A DNA stretch of 64,000 nucleotides from Rhizoctonia solani (GCF_016906535.1 NC_057384.1:1054001-1118000), one strand, 5' to 3'; counted from the first letter of the stretch, positions 33,539 to 46,631 are shown. Translations and numbers: made by a program. Notes: generated by a model not told the origin, from the letters alone.

Positions 33539-33660
33539 ATCAGCCTGAAGTGCCTCTCGAATTCTTCAAGAGGTGGACATGAACGAAATAGCCTACGAGA
33601 TGTAACGCAATTCTTTCTCGTCCAGATGGATTCAAAACAGATCGTAGATATAGCCCCCAT
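33539..33660 (+). pseudogene. terminal scrap of another S10 carboxypeptidase
   Basis: CAGCCTGAAGTGCCTCTCGA encodes QPEVPLE and continues FFKR to a splice site. After an AG at about 33,625 the final exon start reads WIQN. This matches the last two exons of the intact gene ([11 protein letters not shown], then WIENKPLAG), including the intron position. Nothing else of this copy is visible. Confidence 0.6.
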
Positions 33661-33683
33661 TGTTCTACTGTATGCATATCTAT

Positions 33684-33781
33684 TCCAAACTCCAAACTCC
33701 AAACTCCAAACTCCAAACTCCAAACTCCAAACTCCAAACTCCAAACTCCAAACTCCAAACTCCAAACTCCAAACTCCAAAC
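33684..33781. repeat. minisatellite, 14 units of CCAAACT
   Basis: A perfect 7-bp tandem repeat of about 98 bp. The 7-bp period keeps all reading frames open, so artificial repeat peptides (QTPNSKL on plus, EFGVWSL on minus) result. It starts just after the S10 remnant and ends about 40 bp before the stop of the minus-strand SNF2 gene. Confidence 0.95.
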
Positions 33782-33823
33782 ACATCAAGTACAATGAGTA
33801 CAACACCTAATATAATGAATAAA

Positions 33824-36800
33824 TTAGTAGTCAAACGGGGGGCTCCGGGACAGCTGCTTCCGTGCCGATAACCGATCAGCCTTGGTCAAAATCCGCCTTT
33901 GTTCAGCTTCAGGCATCAATGCGCTAACCTATGCGTTTAATAAACACGATCACGGAGAGTTTAGGCGTACTCACAAATCGCGCCCAAAGCTAGCCAACGA
34001 ATTTCGGCTTTGAATCAACCCCATTTCAACGAGGGCCTCGACTCGGGCCTCCAATCTCGGTGCACTATGGACATTCAATATGACCGCGACTGAGAAAGTT
34101 CCGGGAGCTTACCTATCCACAGGAGCAGTTGTTTTACGTCTTGGTGGCCATATTGGTGGGGGCTTCTTTTCCGGGGCACCCTCGTTTGCCAGAGTGACAC
34201 CAGCCTCGCCATCCTCACGTTTTGATCCCTGTGGAGTATCACATTGATACAGAGACAACCTTTGTCGGCGCGAAATTTCAGCTTACTGCAATAGCTACGG
34301 ATGTGATGTTCCTCTCTACATGGCTTGCAAGTAAGACGTTTTGATGGTCATGAGTATAAGCTACACCAGCATTATTTAAAATGTCTGAAATACGGTCTGC
34401 TTGTGACGTCGGTGGCGAATCGTCAAGCATGAAATCAACAAGGTTACGTTCGGCACTGGCCTATGAGTTGCATATTCCCGTCACTGTTCAAACCCCTGGA
34501 TCAAAGTAAAACTGCGCACCGTGTGCTCCTTGATAGTTCCATCAGGCGTTGAATCCATATTAGCTAATGCCCAATTCATTTCTGCTAAATTAGCTTTTTC
34601 GATCTGAACAACACGGGTCAATAACGTACATAAGGGCTAGGAAGAATAACCTCACGATCATCTTGGTCGCCAAGGCCGTCTCGTGCAACCTTCCCGATAA
34701 GGTTAAGAATACGACCGGGTTATTTCAAACCGATGAGCCCAAACTACTTACTTGAAAATGTTTTTAAGACCGAAAAGCTCCCCTTGATGAGATTTAGACC
34801 CCTGTACACCCTCAAAATATCGGGTCTGGACACTCGCTTCGTACCCTCTGTATTTTGAAAATGGATCAGCGGGCTTCATAACGAGTAGTTATAGACTCAA
34901 CTGACATATGCATTTGCTGTTGTTTATATATTTGACGCGCATATATCAACTCTTCGAGTGCTCCGGCTCCCAACAATCGGTACACGTTGACATCTCGCTT
35001 TTGCCCGAAGCGATAGGCTCGGTCCATTCTAAAATAGAGTATAAACCTCTTGGGGAGTTCAATTCCAAATAAAACTCACGCTTGTAAGTCATGGGCAGGG
35101 TCTAAACCAACTTATCAGCTGCAATCAGGTTCAGTCAGGCGAAGAAACTCACTCCAGTTTGGGTCTATTGGTGTTTGTTTGAGCAAAAAAGGTACACTGG
35201 GTTGCGTAGCTTGATCAACTCACCAAAGATGACTACTTTGTTTGCGCTAGTCATATTTAACCCGGCTAACACATATATTCTCAGAAGATGATACCCGAAC
35301 AAGAACGAATAAGAGGTAGCTTACTTCCGCCGACAAGGGTGGAGATCAGGAAGACGAACACCTCTGGGTCATTGTTGAACTTGTTGAGCGACCGCATACC
35401 TAATACACTCGTTACTATCAGCAGCACCTCACCCAAACCAACCAAAACCGGACGGACGATCTTCTTGTTTAGTTTTCCCATCCATGCAACAGAAATTCAA
35501 ATCTGCGGACCAAGTTAGAATGTAACAATCGATCACGGTGACCGTACGACCGGAAGCTGGGTACTATACTTTTGCGTTGCAGTTGTCCTTCGAGCATTTC
35601 CAAAATTTTGACGGACTTGGAGAAGATTAGCACCTTATTATCCCCTTCCATTTTCCAAGTGTCCAGCAACTGCGAGAGCACCTACGTTCACCCAATCGAT
35701 GAGACGGGATACTCGATCATAACGGCCAAGCCACCGCACCTGCCATTTCCCGCATAACTCATCTCCGTACATCATATCCGCCTGCCTCACTGCCTGTCCC
35801 GGAAACGCGATCTTCACATACTCCCTCCGCCTTGCACGCTGTTCGTCTGTCTCGCCCTTGAAACCCGGGAATATCAAAATGACATGGTTGGAAATCTCAA
35901 CAAAAAGGTTCATGTATTTTAAGACGAGATCCTTCCAATGAACGCCTTGCGCATTATGCGTGTAGCAGCAGTAGCCACGCCTTATATCACTTGGGCATCA
36001 GCACGGCACACGCGAAGATATAGTTGTGCATACAACGCACTTTTCTTCGCTCCCACAGTCGCATAGATCATCTTTACGTACCATCAGTTGCACATCCGGG
36101 CTATCTAGAAACCTTTTGTAAACTTCGAGCTGAGTCTTCGCAAGCGGGCAAAACACAGCCTGGTCGAATTTACGAGGCATCTACCACGAACACAATTAGT
36201 TTTCACCGATCTACAAAGAATATCAACTCAACCTGATCAGCAATTAACGCCTTTGTCCTATTCTTCCCTATCAGTACCTGTTCGCACATTGGTGTAGGAA
36301 CATACCTCCGAAGGAAGAAGTAAGGCAATAAATTGTTCACTAGCCTGTCTGCGAGTAGCTTACTCGTCCAATATCAATATATTTTTCTCGCTACTATATT
36401 ATCTAAATCACTCACTCGAGCCTTTGAAACCTGCGCCTGTGTGGCCCGATGGGCTTGTCCTTCAGCCAGTGGCACACTAATAGCGTTTTTCCATTGCGAT
36501 GGGGTCCCGACCCGTCCTGGGCTACACCAGTCAAGGAGCGTCCAAAGTTCTTTATAGCCATTTTGAATGGCTGTTCCCTATAAAAAAACAATTTAGCGAT
36601 TAAAACAAGGCTAGAAGTGAATAACTTGCGGTCAGTCCAAACCGCACGCGACACTGAAACCGGTTGAGTGCGATCGTTGTTCTATTGGCATTCCGTCGAC
36701 AAAATGAATTAAAACGGTTGATTGTAATAACACATACCCTGAATTAGGGTTTTTGCATCTGTGCACTTCATCCACAATCACGATAGACCAAGGAAGGTGG

Positions 36801-38597
36801 AATAGATGATCTATATTCATTCGAGCGGTGTCGAAAGCCATTATAACTGTACAAAACCGGATCTCAGCTTTGGCGTCCCACCCCAGAGAAGAAGAAGCTC
36901 GAAACGAACCAAGATCCAGCCTTCCCATAACAAAATCCCTCAAGCAGTCCTCTCTCTCAGACTTATCCCCACCGTAAACAGCATACTCGAAATACGCCCA
37001 CTTGCTATATATTAGCCCCTCGCACGCCCCTTTTCGAGGCCATCTTGAGCTTACCGTATTCAATTCCTTTACCCAGTTCCCTACAACGGTCTTCGGACAT
37101 ACAACCAAACACGTTGGCCACTTTTTGTTTGCTGATGGCAAGTCGGAACGAGCCAGCCCTTCGTCTTGAAGTGCTCGAACTCGGTCACGTCGTCTCGTTG
37201 CATCAGATGCCGTTCCTGATTTTTGAAACGCGGCCGAGAGGAAGGCGATCGTTTGAATGGTTTTGCCTGGGTGAGAGTTTAGTATGCGAGGAGGTGGATG
37301 TGAGAAACTCGGATTACGAATATAATAAAAGGCTCACCCAGTCCCATATCGTCACCAACTAACCCACCCCGGCTCTCGGCCCATCTTTGATGAAAGAACC
37401 GTACTCCGACCCGTTGGTACTCCCTCAAATGTCGGTTTATTGAGGCTGGAACCTCAACGTTATGTCCTTGTACCGGAGACTTGAGAGGGAGAGGCCCAAG
37501 GTGTTGTTGGTGTGTAGGTGGTGGGAAGGGCGGTTTCACGAATTCCAATACAGGGGTTTTGGGTATGTATGATTTCGCGGAGCTAGAGGGAGTGTTTGCT
37601 TGCGCTGAACTCGACGGGGCGACAAATCATTCTCGCTTTCAGACTCGGTTTCGGTATCGCTTGGTGGGTCTGCCGGACTTCATTCAATAATAGTACATAA
37701 ACTTTGCGAATATATTTTACCTGAGGCTATTAGAAGAAGATAAAGAGTTGAATTAAGTGTAATACCGGACAGTCACTAGTTACTTGCCAAATGACTTGGA
37801 TTTCTTCTTCTGCGAGGTAAAAGGTATGGGAGTTTTTTGTAACGATACGCAAGGCCTTGGCCTTTTTTGAGGCGACGATGGAGCCGGTTTACCAGGACGT
37901 TTACCAAGCACACCACCTGTGGCCGTCGGCAAATCGTCCTCAGATTCTTCAAAACATTTTAGGTGCTATCTATATCGTTGGTTTTAGGTCCATACCTGTG
38001 GCGGTATCCTCGTCTTGCGTGGAAGCAAAACTGGAAAGCTCTTTTCCAGAAACTACATCTTGCTGCACGGACACAGAGGCCCAGCTGTCCGTCAGTTTGA
38101 TTTGTCCTGCGCACCCAGGCCCCGGTTCGATGAGTCCTAAATTAGCGTAGCTCAGTCCCCATACTGGAAGGAAAGGATAACAGAAATATACCAAGCAATT
38201 GAGGCAACGGATCTCCGATCATAGCCTCTAGGACATCTTTTCGATTCGCCTTTTCTCTATCTAAATTATTGGTTAATTACCGGCTAAAGTGAGTGAAAGT
38301 TGGATATTACTGTCTATAGTTCGTCGTCGTCCCCTCGCGCCTCGTTTTTGGGGCTTGTATGCAGCCTCAGTTTCAGCCACAAGTGCGGCAGCGTTAAATT
38401 CGTCGTCAGAGTCGTCATCTACTCTTCTGCTTATTAGTATGCTTGGATATGGAAGAAAACAACGGACCCAAAGGCGCTGAAACAGATTCAAGAGGCTTGT
38501 CTTTTCCTGGATATATCAGCTCGGGATAAACAATAACCCAGACAATTAAGGAGCAGCGGAGATAGTACTTACGTGAATTCAATTTTGATTTCGACAT
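33824..38597 (-). CDS. SNF2-family ATPase, ERCC6L2-like
   Basis: Start MSKSKLNS at 38597, spliced to an exon reading [20 protein letters not shown]. The ATPase core shows [18 protein letters not shown], motif [11 protein letters not shown] + [11 protein letters not shown] across an intron (about 37,370-37,260), [14 protein letters not shown], motif [14 protein letters not shown] (about 36,750-36,785) and RFGLT with [15 protein letters not shown]. After [20 protein letters not shown] the second RecA-like half has [26 protein letters not shown] and [19 protein letters not shown]. The sequence [19 protein letters not shown] follows and matches the ERCC6L2/Rad26-like branch. The C-terminus is SPPFDY, stopping at 33824. 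About 20 short introns. The family translocates on DNA in chromatin remodelling and repair. The subfamily is inferred; individual exon ends were not all resolved. Confidence 0.75.
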
Positions 38598-38759
38598 ATC
38601 CAAGATCGCGTTGCTGATCCCTCACTGTTGGAGTCGCGACTTCACCCACGTGAGCAGATAGCTGATTATGTTATACGAGCGCTTAGACCTGGGATGATCG
38701 GTGGGTGATAATTTGAAATAAATTTTGTTTCTGTTTATTCACTACTCCCTTTGGACGAA
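38598..38759. promoter_or_regulatory. bidirectional promoter, SNF2 gene / Noc2
   Basis: Only 162 bp separate the two start codons. Both promoters must lie in this space or within the genes. Confidence 0.5.
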
Positions 38760-41517
38760 ATGGGCAAGAAAGCGGCCAAGTCGACTCGTAAATTCGCAAA
38801 ATCGGGAGAGCTGAAGCGTACTATTCAGGCGAGAAGGAAGTTTAAGGCTGTGAAGGCTAAGACTCAGGCGAGAAAGGGGGCAAAGAGGAGTCAGAATGAG
38901 CATGACGAGGAGGAAGAAGAGGAGGAAGAAGACATGTGAGTCATGCTCTATATTACTCGAGAATACAAGGGATTAATTTGGTAGCGAGAGTCCCACCAAT
39001 AGCAAAACTGTAGATGATTTGCTAAATGGGGATTTAATGGATGAGCAAGGTGATGATGAGTCGGACGACGAGGAAGACGCCGAATCTCTCGCCTCGATGA
39101 ACGATGAAGATGAAGAACAAGGTGAGTCAGCCTCGGTTCATTTATTCCGGTATTCAACGCATTGCTTCTTAGACGAAGAGGAAACCCACGCAATGGATCT
39201 CGCCCAACTTCAAAAAACCGACCCAGAATTTTACAAGTACTTGCAAGAGAACGACCGTGAATTGTTGGAATTTAAACCTGAAGAAATGGAATTCGAGGAT
39301 GACGAGGATATGGAGGATACCAACGAGAAACCCGTACTGACAAGCGAGATTTTGAAGACTTGGCAAAGATCTTTAATTGAGGTGTGTCCATCAATTCACA
39401 GGATACTCGGCCGAGGCTAAAATTAAGATAGACACACAGCTTGAGAACTCTGCGGAAACTCCTGGTCGCATTCAAGGCAGCGGCATATATGAACGACGAG
39501 GAGGTTGAGACGAGATGGAAGATCGATAGTGCGGCAGGTAAACACATTTCCACCTACTTTATGCTCGTTCAGACTGACATGAAGACAGTATTCAACAAAC
39601 TCGTAACAACCACTCTAAAATACACACCGATTATTGCTGCCCACCACGCACCTTACAAGACTTTACCTGGGGATAAGTTGTGCGTGTTTTTTTTAACTGT
39701 TCTCGTCCCCATGAAAGTAACGCTAATTCAATGAAAAAAAAGTAAACCCCCAACAACAAATGCAACGTTGTCCAAACTTCTTCTATCACACTTATACAAT
39801 GCCATCCGTCTCATCGAGCAACTGCCCTCCAATCCTACCGACGACGACGAAGAGGGTGATGACAATGACAATGACACCCCCGAATCAAAATCTAAAAAAT
39901 CCAAGAAAGGCGACAAGAAGACTAAAAAATCGAAAAAGGGAGAGTCGGACGAAGGCAGCAAAACTGCACTCGTAGAATTGGCACTTGGCGAGACAGGAAA
40001 GTTGATCCCTTGGGTAGTGGGAAGTCGAAAGGCTGTGAAGATGTGGTTAAAAGTGAGTTCTCCGCGTTTCGCCTGCCTACTCTATTCTTGGACCCACCAT
40101 CTCGTCCCTTGTAACCGGTTTATTGGATTTCTTTCATGCAACGTACTAATATACTGGTCAGACATGCCTTTCTCTCTGGTCGACGTCCGCAGATTCAGTC
40201 CGCATTAGCGCGTTCTTGGCAGTGAGGAGATTAAGTCTATCAGCCGACGAGGCGGTCGTAGAATTGGTTTTGAAGGTGGGTTATATTCATCTACTCTCGA
40301 TCTCAACCGGCTCTTAATGCTTACTCCTTTTCTAATCGCATCAACTTACCCCTTGGTGCATATTCCATTCTCCTCTCTGGGTCACTAAACCAGAACACAT
40401 ATCTAGCCCTCTTACGTTCCTCGAAATCTACCTCCGTGCATACTTTACCCAGCCTTACGCTCATGAAAAATTCGGCCTCGGAATTGTTCAGACAGCAATC
40501 GGGAGGATACACTGTGGCATTTGGGTACATTCGTCAGTTGGCCGTACATTTGAGGGCAAGCACAAAGGTTAAAACCAAGGCAAGTTTAATTATAGGATTT
40601 TTTTATACTTAATCTGAATCTCGTAATGGGAATACAGGAGGCCTACAAACAGGTCTACAACTGGCAATTTGTGCATTGTATCGATTTTTGGAGTCTAGTG
40701 CTTGCAAGGGGGGAAGAGGAATTGCAGCCTCTTGTATACCCTCTCGTTCAAGTTGGTTTAGGAGCTGTTAGGTAAGTGCATAGAACTTGGATGGACCGGT
40801 GTATTCTTACTTGTTTCTACTAAATTGTGTCGCTTCTCCGGCGTCAAAACTATTCATCCCACCTCTTGTTCCCAAATCTTAAACTACATTTCGCACATTT
40901 ATCCGATGACTAACCTCCCTTTCCTCCCACAGCCTAATCCCTTCACAACGGTACCATCCTCTCCACATCCACATCCTTACATCTCTACACCACCTCGCGA
41001 CACACACCAAAACATACATCCCAATCTCGTCGCACCTCCTCCCACTCTGACCTCCTACCTCTCCGCATCCAAGCCAAAATCCGCTATGCTCAAACCCTTG
41101 GATATGGCGAGCACGATCCGAGCACCAAGCGCGTACCTCAAGACCCATGTGCTAGCTGAAAGCGTAGTCCAAGAAGCTGTCTGGTTGCTCGCAGAAAGTG
41201 TACCTTTGACGAGCGTTGCATTTCCAGAAGTTGTATTTCCTATCGCATCGACTCTCAAAAAGTCGCTCAAAAAGAAGTCTTCTGCATCGGCCAAGGTTGT
41301 TCAAGGTGTTAAAGCCCTTGTTGAACATTTAGAAGAGCAGTCGAAATGGACGACTGAGCAAAGGAAGAATGTTCAGTTCGGACCAGAACGATGGGAGGAA
41401 GTGGAGAGGTGGGAGGAGGAAAAGGGGCATGGAGGTCCATTGGAAAGATGGATAAAAGTCTTGAGAAAACAGAGGGAGGGAAGAAGGAAGGTTGCGAGTG
41501 GGGTTGTGGATACATAG
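38760..41517 (+). CDS. NOC2: nucleolar complex protein 2 (Noc2)
   Basis: Start [20 protein letters not shown], a basic nucleolar-type N-terminus, then long acidic runs ([31 protein letters not shown]). The core has [89 protein letters not shown] and [14 protein letters not shown], all characteristic of Noc2. A lysine-rich C-terminus ends KVASGVVDT. Noc2 works with Noc1 and Noc3 in nuclear export of pre-60S ribosomes and is essential in yeast. The intron before EAYKQ may use a GC donor (GCAAGT, about 40580). One base seems missing at about 41,045-41,052 (frame of LLPL to [10 protein letters not shown]), likely an assembly indel. Confidence 0.88.
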
Positions 41518-41905
41518 AATCTATATTTGCGATACTTGATATCTGGATTTTAATGTACTATGTATGAGAACCTGAGTAAAGTAGCCTATTTAAGCATCAA
41601 TTGTATGCTTGGATAGGGGTTAGAAACACTGCTATTCTGGCCCCAAGAAAGGTCTCCCTGGTCACCCCTTGAGGTGGGCTTCTACGCTCTCATACTTCCT
41701 TTAAATACCATTTCAGGGCATCCTTCAGGGCGAGCTGGCATTTTTTGTACTTGCCCACCGCTCAGCCACGAAGCGAGGGGACTGATATGTACAATCTTGG
41801 ATGGAAGCTTATTTGATACCCGCGACGGGCCCCGGGCGCGGTACGCGAGGATATAACTATTACTGCCAAGGGATGGGACATGTCGATTTCTTCTCGAGTA
41901 CGGCA
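41518..41905. other. intergenic, Noc2 to DHA2 transporter
   Basis: 388 bp; 3' end of Noc2 and promoter of the transporter. No other gene seen. Confidence 0.5.
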
Positions 41906-44900
41906 ATGGAGAACAATCAGCAATCGGGTAAACTAACAACACAACAATCTGGGGAAGGTGATATCGACAGAAAATCTGTGGGAGATATTGAAAACCCCCC
42001 AGTTGCTACAAATGCCGAAGCAAGCCAAGGCCAATATTTGACTGGTGCTAAAGTAAGTATAGTCCTAGATTATATGAGCTTGACCGATTACCTTGGTATA
42101 GTTGGCGTTAGCATTCGTGTATGTATGAATTATTGAACATCACCCTCACCCTAACAATACGTTTCCATAAGTGGAATGTTACTATCGATCTGTGAGTGCC
42201 GGTCCGTTTAAGCCGTTCCTACCCTTTTCTTAGACTATACCGATTTGGCAATCCTAAATATTGACATGCGCCTAGTGCTCGTCGCCCTCGATCAGACAAT
42301 AGTAGTGAGTGGCTGTAATGTGATTCGCATAGTGATCGATCGCTGAACTTGGTTCATTATTAGGCAACCGCCCGTGCGTTCACCTCTCCCCAGACTGCAT
42401 TAGTTCTGAGTGCTAACTATCCACAATTCAGTCCCCAAAATTGCTTCGCACTTTGATGCACTTTGTGGGTTGATAGGTCCATGAAATTCAATTGTTGTCT
42501 AACTACTCGACTGTATTGTTAGCCCAAGTCAGTTGGATCGTCTCGGGGTACTTCCTTACACAAGCAGGCCTCCTTCTTCTTTACGGTATGCACCCCAAAA
42601 TCCCTCACCATCCTCAAAATTCCGGCGCTTATCACGTTTACTAACCTCTCCTGGTAGGCCAACTACTGATCGTCGCATCTACCAAATGGATCTACGTTGC
42701 GGCTGTATTGTTCGTCCAACTCCTCTATCCCAGTCATCCCACTGATATTCGTAAAGAATTTTTGAAATAGGCTCGCTTTTCTGTGCGGTAGCTCCGTAAG
42801 CTGAATTCAAGTCTGGCCTGATCCCTGACCGAGAATGACCTTCCCATAGGTCTGCCGAGTTTTTGATCTTCGGCCGAGCGGTGAGTTGAGAGCCCATGGC
42901 AAGTGCGGTCAGAGTGCTTACACTTAAGCTTACAATATGGGATTCCTCTCGCGCTCTGGCGCTGAATTCTTTTCTATGCGCCTCTTTCGTCATATATTCT
43001 GTCGGATATCTTTCCCTGTGATGGATAATCACCGCATTTGAACACCTAATATCCGGGACATCCATTTACGGTAATACATGCGACAACCTGCCTTTTTTGG
43101 CTATTTACCCTATGAACTTCTTGGGCGTCGATCAATTATGTGGCTGTATTCCGCGCGTGGTTGAATTCCTTCTACTTCCCAATTACCCGTGTGATTTTTT
43201 GCGTTATGCATGCTGTTCACCCCCTTCTTCACACTGATGTACCAACCCAACTGCCCTACCTCCACATATCCGATTCCCATGGGCATCTGGCGACAATGAC
43301 TACATCGGAATCGTGCAACTCACAAATCAAATTTGGTTAACCAATTGGATCACACACCGGCAATTTATCTTGACACATGATCTCGTAATTCTACTCTCCC
43401 AAACTAGGTGGCAGGCACGGGCGCTGCCGGCATCTTCATCTCTATTTTATCAATCATAGCTCAAGTTACAAGACTCGAAGACCGGCCATTACTGTTTGGA
43501 TTGTTTGGCGCGGTTTTTGCCGTTTCGTCGGTGAGTTTGCTTGATTTAGGTTATGTTAGCGGACTTTGGATTTTGTGATCGGTCTTCGGCCTGCATTGCG
43601 ACGGGACCCAGACTACGCAAAACTTGCCACTGAAGAGGATGTTCATCCACCGAAACTTAACCGTGGACTAGCTTAGAGGCAAAAAATGCCTGGGTCCATA
43701 TTCGCTGAAGCCAAAGTGGCTGAACAATTTCTTCAAAATTAAAATATTGAGCTAGGTGGCTGAGTAGGATGAACGGCCTCAGTTTGGGGCATCCTACTAT
43801 TTTAGGCTTTTCACCGCTGTGCCGGGATATGGTACATCCCTACACAGTGGATAGTAGAACTCAAACAAGGCGCGCGCCTAATTTGCATATTTTCGAGTGT
43901 AACAACGCAACATCGCTACCGCATTTGTTTTATTGGGAATCTGGATCGAAAACACAACGATGATTACCAGCTGCTCGTTTGTCTCATTCCCACGACTATC
44001 TCTTGTATGGCACAGCACCTCTATTTCATCGCCCACAGGGCTCGATCCTATCCCTGCCGCGGCATGCTTGTGGCACTCTCATCGGTTCCTTTTTTGACTC
44101 GTCCCTGATGAAAGTTGTGGCGCGTTTACCAAGTGAGATGAATGTTCTAGGTTGTCGGACCATTGGTTGGAGGTGCATTTACCGATCATGTTTCGTGGAG
44201 GTGGTGTTTCTACATTAACCTGTAAGTTTCAGTGATCTACATACATAAGTTACACTAATAATTTATTTCATCTGAAATCACATTAATCGCCTTTTGTCCT
44301 TGCGCTAATCATAGTCCCTTCGGGGCCGTATCAGTAGGCGCGATTCTCATTCTATTTGATGCACGCCCGCCAGTCCGGACAGATCTGTTCCAGTATGACC
44401 AACCGTGGCGCAAGTGGGTGGCCCTGGATTGGGTGGGGGCGGCACTATGTCTAGGTGAGTAGGCTGTCGAGCTGAGGGCTCGAGGTTGTGCGTTTGAGAT
44501 TTGGAAGGGACGGCAATAGTTCAAGTGTGATATCGAACAATGGATTCGATATATGAGTTCTCGTCTGGGATGGATCGGCCAGCCCGGATATGAGCTCATC
44601 GAGGCGGTTGCCCCGTGATTCATTCGGGATCGAGTTAAGAGGCTACTTTGACTTCCAGACACGTCCAAATTCGGTGACATTTAGAAATTGTCCTTAATTC
44701 TTCTATACTCCGCATCGGCCGAGTCTGTGTCGGCTTAACTCCCGCCGGCCTTGCCCGCTTGGCGCTTGTATTCAGGGACGTGTCTGATGTGGATAAGGCT
44801 TGATGAAATTGGTAACACAATCGTAGACCCCACATGCTATGCTTATTTTCTGGAGACTCCGGTATTTGTGCGTCATAAAGAACGCTGCCTGCCTGTCTCA

Positions 44901-46631
44901 AGCGCCAAACTTTGTCATCCCACCGCGTGGCACCGGGCAAACCTTGTGTTTATCTCCATTTCAGATCTATAGATCTAGCCATTAGACGGTCCCCCTATTG
45001 AACTCAAGTCGAATATTGGTCGCTGATTGCCGTATTTTAGGATTTGTTACTTGCTTACTGCTGCCTTTGCAATGGGGAGGGAACACTAAACCATGTATGT
45101 CTCTCTTTTTAACCAACCATGTGGGTACTGAATTTTGCACTGAAGGGAAAGACAAAGTAGTCATTGCACTATTTTGTCTCTTTGCAGTAATATTTATCGC
45201 GTTTTTGCTGTGGGAGAAACGAAAAGGCAGCAAAGGCATTCTTCCTCTAAGCCTATTCAGGCACCGTACTCAGATAGGAACATGCATTGAAGCATTTATG
45301 ATATACATGGCAATGATACTGGCAACATATTATCTGCCTTTACAGGTAAGTTTATCGCCGTCTATAATAATTTCCATTTCCAAATCGATTACGATAGTAC
45401 CAAGCAACCAAAGGCCATTCAGCCACTAAAGTAAGTTCCTCGGGATGACGTGTTCCGACACTAACTCTCCCGTTAGTCGGGGATCGACATCCTTCCGTTT
45501 ATGTTAGCATGTGGTATGTATTCAAACCACTGACAGTGTAAATGAACCTGAAGCTAAGACGATTGATTTCCAGTTTTAAGTAAGCAAAAATATAACCTTC
45601 ATTTCGGAAGGGACAACTGATCTTGCCGGCAAGCTGCCGCGGGCTCGGGTGCAATAATCAATGTGACGGGGCGGTATTGGGTACGCCTAGCTACGGTTCT
45701 ATGCGCGATTTATACTGATTTGATGGCGTACTTAATATAGCATTTCCTTGTATTCAGGTCAGTAGCTTAAACCAATATATACACTCGATTGATTTCGGAA
45801 ACTTTAATAGTCCGTTGGTATCTGCCGTGGCTTCTGGACTTCTATTTGGCTTGAATGATGTAGACATCTCCAGTGCACGTCTGGCCGGATTCCAGGTGTC
45901 TACTGCATAGATCTGAATCCATCTCACAAACCTAACTCCGAGCTTTCTCAACACAGATTCTCCTCGGAGTTGGCCTCGGAGGAAGTTTGCAAAATGTCAT
46001 CATCGCAATCCAGGCAGAGTACAATCACGATGAGAAGATGATTCCACAGGCGACGGTGCGCGTCTAAAGTTTGTATTCTCAGGGAGTGAACTAAAATGTT
46101 ACTCAAGTCTCTCGTAACATTCACCCAGTTGGGAGGTGGCATCATTGGTATTGCGTAAGACACGCTTATAGTCTATTTCTTTCTGCCAAGTTGATGCTGT
46201 TTTTTTATAGTGTCGCTGGGGCTGTATTTGCTAACAAATTAGCCTCGAGTCTGTTCGATATCGCCCCAAATTTCCCTCCTGAGGTAGCTGAAGGCGTGCG
46301 ACAGAGTGTGACGATCATTTACACGCTCCCGCCCGATCAACAAGGAGTCGTGATCCAAGCTTACGTGCGTGCACTGAATTACGTGTATCTGGTGGGCGTC
46401 CCTGTTGTGAGTGAACAAACGATCAAAGCCGCAATATACGAACTGAATGACCTTTGTTGGAATCGTAGTGTGTAGTAGCGGCACTTTCTGCGTTGTGAGT
46501 AAAAAATAAAAACCTTCTCCGCACTGGACGGATCACATCCAAGTTACTGACATCTTTTCATGGGGTATAGCTTGATCAAGGACCACAACATCAAGACCAT
46601 GAATATGTCCATACAAGGCGGGGCAGCATGA
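41906..46631 (+). CDS. MFS drug:H+ antiporter, DHA2 (14-helix) type
   Basis: Start MENNQQSGKLTTQQSGEGDI, a hydrophilic tail. Then LVALDQTIVATA (the DQT-VATA signature of helix 1), WIVSGYFLTQAGLLLLYGQL, AEFLIFGRA, GTGAAGIFISILSIIAQV (motif C region), VVGPLVGGAFTDHVSWRWCF and YINLPFGAVSVGAILILF, ALDWVGAALCLGFVTCLLLP, LFCLFAVIFIAFLLWEK and FMIYMAMILATYYLPLQ. The C-terminal part has SAVASGLLFGLND, ILLGVGLGGSLQNV, TSLVTFTQLGGGIIGIAVAG and LVGVPV, ending MNMSIQGGAA at 46631. DHA2 carriers expel drugs and metabolites through the plasma membrane. Most introns are about 50 nt, but three are 517, about 620 and about 560 nt (near 42,892-43,408, 43,531-44,150 and 44,455-45,040). All coding blocks seem present. 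Confidence 0.8.

Noticed and set aside
33684..33781. CRISPR-like array
   Set aside because: Units are 7 bp with no spacers, and the genome is eukaryotic.
33626..33871. ORF encoding repeated QTPNSKL (and its minus counterpart EFGVWSL)
   Set aside because: A 7-bp tandem repeat keeps all frames open; this is a minisatellite artefact, not a repeat protein.
41906..46631. DHA2 transporter as a pseudogene split by insertions
   Set aside because: All expected helices are present in order and the long interruptions have GT and AG ends, so long introns explain it better.
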